A DNA stretch of 39,672 bases from positions 1 through 39,672 of the forward strand of contig DATBNO010000049.1 in NCBI GenBank assembly GCA_036554285.1, read 5' to 3'. The notes under the pieces are model-generated. The model saw nothing but the letters and a program-made list of their open reading frames with translations. It made no database searches and was not told where the DNA came from. Of this stretch, positions 36,517-39,672 are shown one piece after another (the stretch's first letter is position 1; each line of letters opens with the position of its first letter). Origin of the DNA: JADGGM01 sp025449955. Lineage in GTDB: Bacteria > Gemmatimonadota > Gemmatimonadetes > Gemmatimonadales > Gemmatimonadaceae. The position numbers and the translations under genes were made by a program.

Positions 36517-37614
36517 ATGCGCATTGCCCTGTTGTCCACGCCGTTCATCCCCGTCCCACCACCTCGATACGGCGGCACGGAGCTCGTAGTCGCGGAGTTG
36601 GCGGAAGGGCTCGCTGAGGTCGGACACCATGTGACGCTGTTCGCGACGGGAGACTCCAGCGCCGGTGTCGAGCGTCGCGCGCTGTACGCGCACGCGCAGT
36701 GGCCGCCGCAAACATTGCCCGAGATCAACCACATCTCGTGGGCGTTGCGCGAGGTCGCAGCTGGCACGTTCGACGTCGTGCATGCGAACTCCGCGAGTGC
36801 CCTCGCGTATTGGCGCGCCACACAATGGCCGCCGCTCGTCTACACACTCCATCACGTGCGCGATGAAGAGTTGTCGAGCTTCTATCGATTCTTCCCCGAC
36901 GCCTGGTACGTTGCCATATCGCACGACCAGGCACGCCGCGAAATCCCGTTGCCGCATCTCGAGGTGATTCATCACGGCCTCGACGCCGCCAAGTATCAGT
37001 GGACGGAATCGCCGTGCGCGTACGTGTGCTTCGTCGGCCGATTCACCACCGTGAAAGGACCGCACGTCGCAATCGACGTGGCCGCCGAAGCCGGCGTGCC
37101 GATTCGCGTCGCTGGCGAGGTGCATTCGGTCGACGCGGACTTCGGGAGCCGCGAGATGTCGCACCGGTTGGCCGCGGACCACGTCACGATGCTCGGCAGC
37201 ATCGGCATGGACGAAAAGGTGCCGCTGCTCCGCGACGCGCGTGCGCTGCTCGCGCCGATCACGTGGGATGAGCCCTTCGGATTGGCGTTGATCGAAGCCA
37301 TGTTGAGTGGATGCCCCGTGATCGCGTATCCGCGCGGCAGTGTGCCGGAGTTGGTGGAGAACGGCGTTACTGGTTTCGTGGTGCGCGACGCAATCGAGAT
37401 GCGCGAGATCGTGCAACGCGGCAGCGTGCTCGATCAGTTCGATCGCGAGCGATGTCGCGCGCGGGCCGTGGAGCGCTTCGGACGCGATCGGATGGTGCGC
37501 GACTACGAGCAGCTCTACACGCGCGCGGCGGCAAAAGGACGGACGGGCGGTCACCCGGTGCGGGCCGCGCGATCCCTCAGATCACGTCTCCTTCCGAATC
37601 ATCATGACGGTTGA
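36517..37614 (+). CDS. Glycosyltransferase family 4 (GT-B fold)
   Basis: A 365-residue retaining glycosyltransferase. The N-lobe starts MRIALLSTPF with the acceptor-side PRYGGTELVV loop (about 16-25) and DVVHANSA. The C-lobe has VCFVGRFTTVKGPHVAIDVA and the donor-binding EPFGLALIEAMLSGCPVIAY with the E-x7-E pattern (Glu252 to Glu260), then ELVENGVTGFVV. The sugar donor is unknown. It overlaps the next gene by 11 nt, so the two are coupled; pairing with a debranching-type hydrolase points to glycan or glycogen-like metabolism. Confidence 0.9.
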   Translation: MRIALLSTPFIPVPPPRYGGTELVVAELAEGLAEVGHHVTLFATGDSSAGVERRALYAHAQWPPQTLPEINHISWALREVAAGTFDVVHANSASALAYWRATQWPPLVYTLHHVRDEELSSFYRFFPDAWYVAISHDQARREIPLPHLEVIHHGLDAAKYQWTESPCAYVCFVGRFTTVKGPHVAIDVAAEAGVPIRVAGEVHSVDADFGSREMSHRLAADHVTMLGSIGMDEKVPLLRDARALLAPITWDEPFGLALIEAMLSGCPVIAYPRGSVPELVENGVTGFVVRDAIEMREIVQRGSVLDQFDRERCRARAVERFGRDRMVRDYEQLYTRAAAKGRTGGHPVRAARSLRSRLLPNHHDG

Positions 37615-39672
37615 CGCCAAGACGCAGCTCACTCCGATCTCCATGCAAGACGCCGTGGGTTACACGGCCATCGACTGCCGGCACGGGACGACGCTCCACG
37701 ACAGCATGGTGCTCAAACACGAGCAGCTTTTCCTGCTGCTCGACGAACAGGGCAACATCGATCCGCCCGGACATTGCGGCTTGGGATTGTTCTATGACGA
37801 CACGCGCATGTTGAGCCACTACGTGCTCAACGTGGCCGGCGGCACTCCCACGGAATTGTCGTCGCAGGTGATCCGTACCTACTCGGCGCAGATCGACTTG
37901 GCGATCGACGACCAGACGTTCGGCGGCGACGCGTGGAGCGTCTCGAACGCGGTTCACGTTAGGCGCGAGATCCTGCTCGACAATCAGCTCACCGAGCGGG
38001 CGACGTTCACGAACTTTCTCTCGGCGCCCATCGACTTTTGGGCGGCACTTTCGGTGGGCAACGACTTCGCCGACATCTTCGAGGTCCGCGGCTGGAAGCG
38101 CAGCGAGCGGGGCACGTTCTTCGAACCGGAGGTCGGCGAGCGGTCGATCGGCTTCGCCTATCGCGGCCGGGACGGGCGTCTCATCCGCACCATCGTGACG
38201 TTCGACGTGAAGCCGGACGACTTGGACGCCGAGGGCGCGCGCTGGCGGTTTCGACTCGAGCCGAATCGCCCGCATGTTCTCGAGTGGCACGTGATCCCGG
38301 ATCCGCCGCCGGAGATCGGCGTGTACGACACGAGCGCACGCCGTGAGAGGCACCACGGGTTTGGCGGCCGGCATACCGCGATGGATGCGACGTACGACGA
38401 GTGGCGGGCCTCGTGTACGCGATTCACGGCCAACGTGCCGGACTTCAATGCGGCGCTGGACCAGGCGACGATCGATCTGCGCGCGCTCTACACGGAGGCC
38501 GACGGGTTGCCCATCATCTCGGCCGGCATCCCGTGGTATTCGACGCCGTTCGGCCGCGACTCGATCATCACGTCGCTGCAGACGTTAGGCATGAATCCGC
38601 GCATCGCGTGCGACACGCTGCGCTACCTGGCCAGCACGCAGGGCCGGCGCGAGAACCCGCAGACGGAGGAGCAGCCGGGGAAGATGATGCACGAGCTGCG
38701 TCGCGGCGAGCTGGCGCGCGCCGGCGAGATTCCGCACGTGCCGTACTACGGCACGATCGACGCCACGCCGCTCTGGCTCATCCTTCTCCACGAGACGTGG
38801 CGTTGGACGGGCGACGAGGCGCTGGTGCGCGAGCTCTTGCCGAACGCCGATCGCGCGCTCGACTGGATGGACCGCTACGGCGACATCGACGGCGACGGAT
38901 TCCTCGAGTATGCCAAGACGTCGCCCAACGGGCTGGTGAACCAGGGCTGGAAGGATTCATGGGATGGCATTCCCTTTCCCGACGGCACGCTGCCCAAACC
39001 GCCGATTGCGTTAGTCGAAGTGCAGGGCTACGCGTGCGATGCCAAGCGCCGCATGGCCGCCCTCTATCACGTGTTCGGCGACCCCGCGCGCGCCAAGCGG
39101 CTGCGCGCCGAAGCGACGCGGCTACGCGAGCGCATCATGGAAGCGTTCTGGCTCGAGGAGTTAGGCACCTTCGCCCTGGCGCTCGACGGCGCCAAGCGCC
39201 CGCTGGCCACGGTGACGACCAACGCCGGCCACTTGCTGTGGTGTCGCGTTCCCGACGCCGCCCGCGCCGCCCGGACCGGTGCGCGCCTGCTCGCGCCCGA
39301 CATGTTCTCCGGCTGGGGCGTTCGCACCTTGAGCGCCGAGCATCCGGTGTACAACCCGATGAGCTACCACGATGGCTCGGTGTGGCCGCACGACAACGCG
39401 ATCGTTGCGTTAGGCCTGTCGCTCACCGGCCAGAAGCCGGCCATGCTCCCCATCTTCACCGCGCTCTACGACGCCGCGTTGGGCATCCGGTACCATCGCC
39501 TGCCGGAGCTGTTCTGCGGCATGTCGCGCGCCGAAGGCCGCCGCCCGGTGTTATATCCGGTGAGCTGCTCGCCGCAAGCGTGGGCCTCCGGCGCCTTCTT
39601 CATGCTGCTCCAAGCCGCCACCGGAATCCTGCCCGACGCCCCCGGCCGCGAACTGCACATCCGCGAACCCCT
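37604..39672 (+). CDS. Amylo-alpha-1,6-glucosidase / glycogen debranching-like enzyme (3' end outside the window)
   Basis: At least 689 codons are open from the ATG at 37604 to the right edge, with no stop. The N-terminal beta-sandwich domain (about 1-245; DSMVLKHEQLFLLLDEQGN, GLGLFYDDTRMLSHY) matches the GDE N-terminal family. The (alpha/alpha)6 catalytic barrel follows with GIPWYSTPFGRDSIIT (about 306-321), YYGTIDATPLWLIL, GLVNQGWKDSWDGI and YHDGSVWPHDNAIVA. It should hydrolyse alpha-1,6 or related glucosidic bonds in the cytoplasm. The missing part is probably short, since the barrel's last conserved motif is already present. Confidence 0.92.
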   Translation, partial: MTVDAKTQLTPISMQDAVGYTAIDCRHGTTLHDSMVLKHEQLFLLLDEQGNIDPPGHCGLGLFYDDTRMLSHYVLNVAGGTPTELSSQVIRTYSAQIDLAIDDQTFGGDAWSVSNAVHVRREILLDNQLTERATFTNFLSAPIDFWAALSVGNDFADIFEVRGWKRSERGTFFEPEVGERSIGFAYRGRDGRLIRTIVTFDVKPDDLDAEGARWRFRLEPNRPHVLEWHVIPDPPPEIGVYDTSARRERHHGFGGRHTAMDATYDEWRASCTRFTANVPDFNAALDQATIDLRALYTEADGLPIISAGIPWYSTPFGRDSIITSLQTLGMNPRIACDTLRYLASTQGRRENPQTEEQPGKMMHELRRGELARAGEIPHVPYYGTIDATPLWLILLHETWRWTGDEALVRELLPNADRALDWMDRYGDIDGDGFLEYAKTSPNGLVNQGWKDSWDGIPFPDGTLPKPPIALVEVQGYACDAKRRMAALYHVFGDPARAKRLRAEATRLRERIMEAFWLEELGTFALALDGAKRPLATVTTNAGHLLWCRVPDAARAARTGARLLAPDMFSGWGVRTLSAEHPVYNPMSYHDGSVWPHDNAIVALGLSLTGQKPAMLPIFTALYDAALGIRYHRLPELFCGMSRAEGRRPVLYPVSCSPQAWASGAFFMLLQAATGILPDAPGRELHIREP

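Overview
The window is 39.7 kb of GC-rich bacterial DNA (roughly two-thirds G+C by eye), densely packed with genes on both strands. No tRNA, rRNA, CRISPR array, transposase or phage gene was seen. The gene mix points to a diderm soil-type bacterium, most likely Gemmatimonadota. It includes a beta-barrel outer-membrane protein, secreted S9 and M14 peptidases, a PadR regulator paired with a duplicated-type MacB/FtsX permease, and a SPINDLY-type O-GlcNAc transferase. The phylum assignment is inference.

Layout. 1-7.2 kb: an outer-membrane barrel, a secreted M14 metallopeptidase (minus strand), an NAD-dependent epimerase-like protein, a degenerate receiver-like protein, an exported protein built of 16-residue glycine-rich repeats, and a small exported helical protein. 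7.4-13.1 kb: a zinc-ribbon membrane protein translationally coupled to an MFS carrier, then on the minus strand a PP-loop ATPase and a secreted prolyl oligopeptidase. 13.2-16.0 kb: a membrane GGDEF-EAL protein with a PAS domain. 16.1-22.3 kb: a tightly overlapping gas-vesicle operon (minus strand) in transcription order gvpF-gvpG-gvpL-gvpS-(extra F/L)-gvpK-gvpJ-gvpA, followed 4 nt later by a PAS histidine kinase. 22.5-27.6 kb (plus strand): a creatininase-family hydrolase, the PadR/permease pair and a DUF3592-like membrane protein. 27.7-28.5 kb: a secreted phosphoesterase (minus). 28.6-32.0 kb: a three-gene MacAB-like exporter (permease, membrane-fusion protein, ATPase). 32.0-34.8 kb (minus): a secreted amidohydrolase overlapping a SPINDLY/GT41 glycosyltransferase. 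34.9-36.4 kb: an orphan GlnQ-type ATPase with a HutC-type GntR regulator. 36.5 kb to the right edge: a GT4 glycosyltransferase overlapping an amylo-alpha-1,6-glucosidase that runs off the window.

Genes that work together. The gas-vesicle genes form one transcription unit with ATGA, GTGA and probably CTGA stop/start overlaps, and the shell gene gvpA is coupled to a sensor kinase. A c-di-GMP synthase/hydrolase lies just downstream, so buoyancy and signalling may be linked here (inference).

The most striking signal that no gene explains is a 7-bp word, GTTAGGC/GCCTAAC. I count about 50 copies by eye, on both strands, in every reading frame, inside genes, at stop codons and between genes. Inside genes it forces the rare TTA leucine codon. 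That looks like selection or mutation acting on the DNA word itself, as with uptake, Chi-like, methylation or protein-binding motifs.
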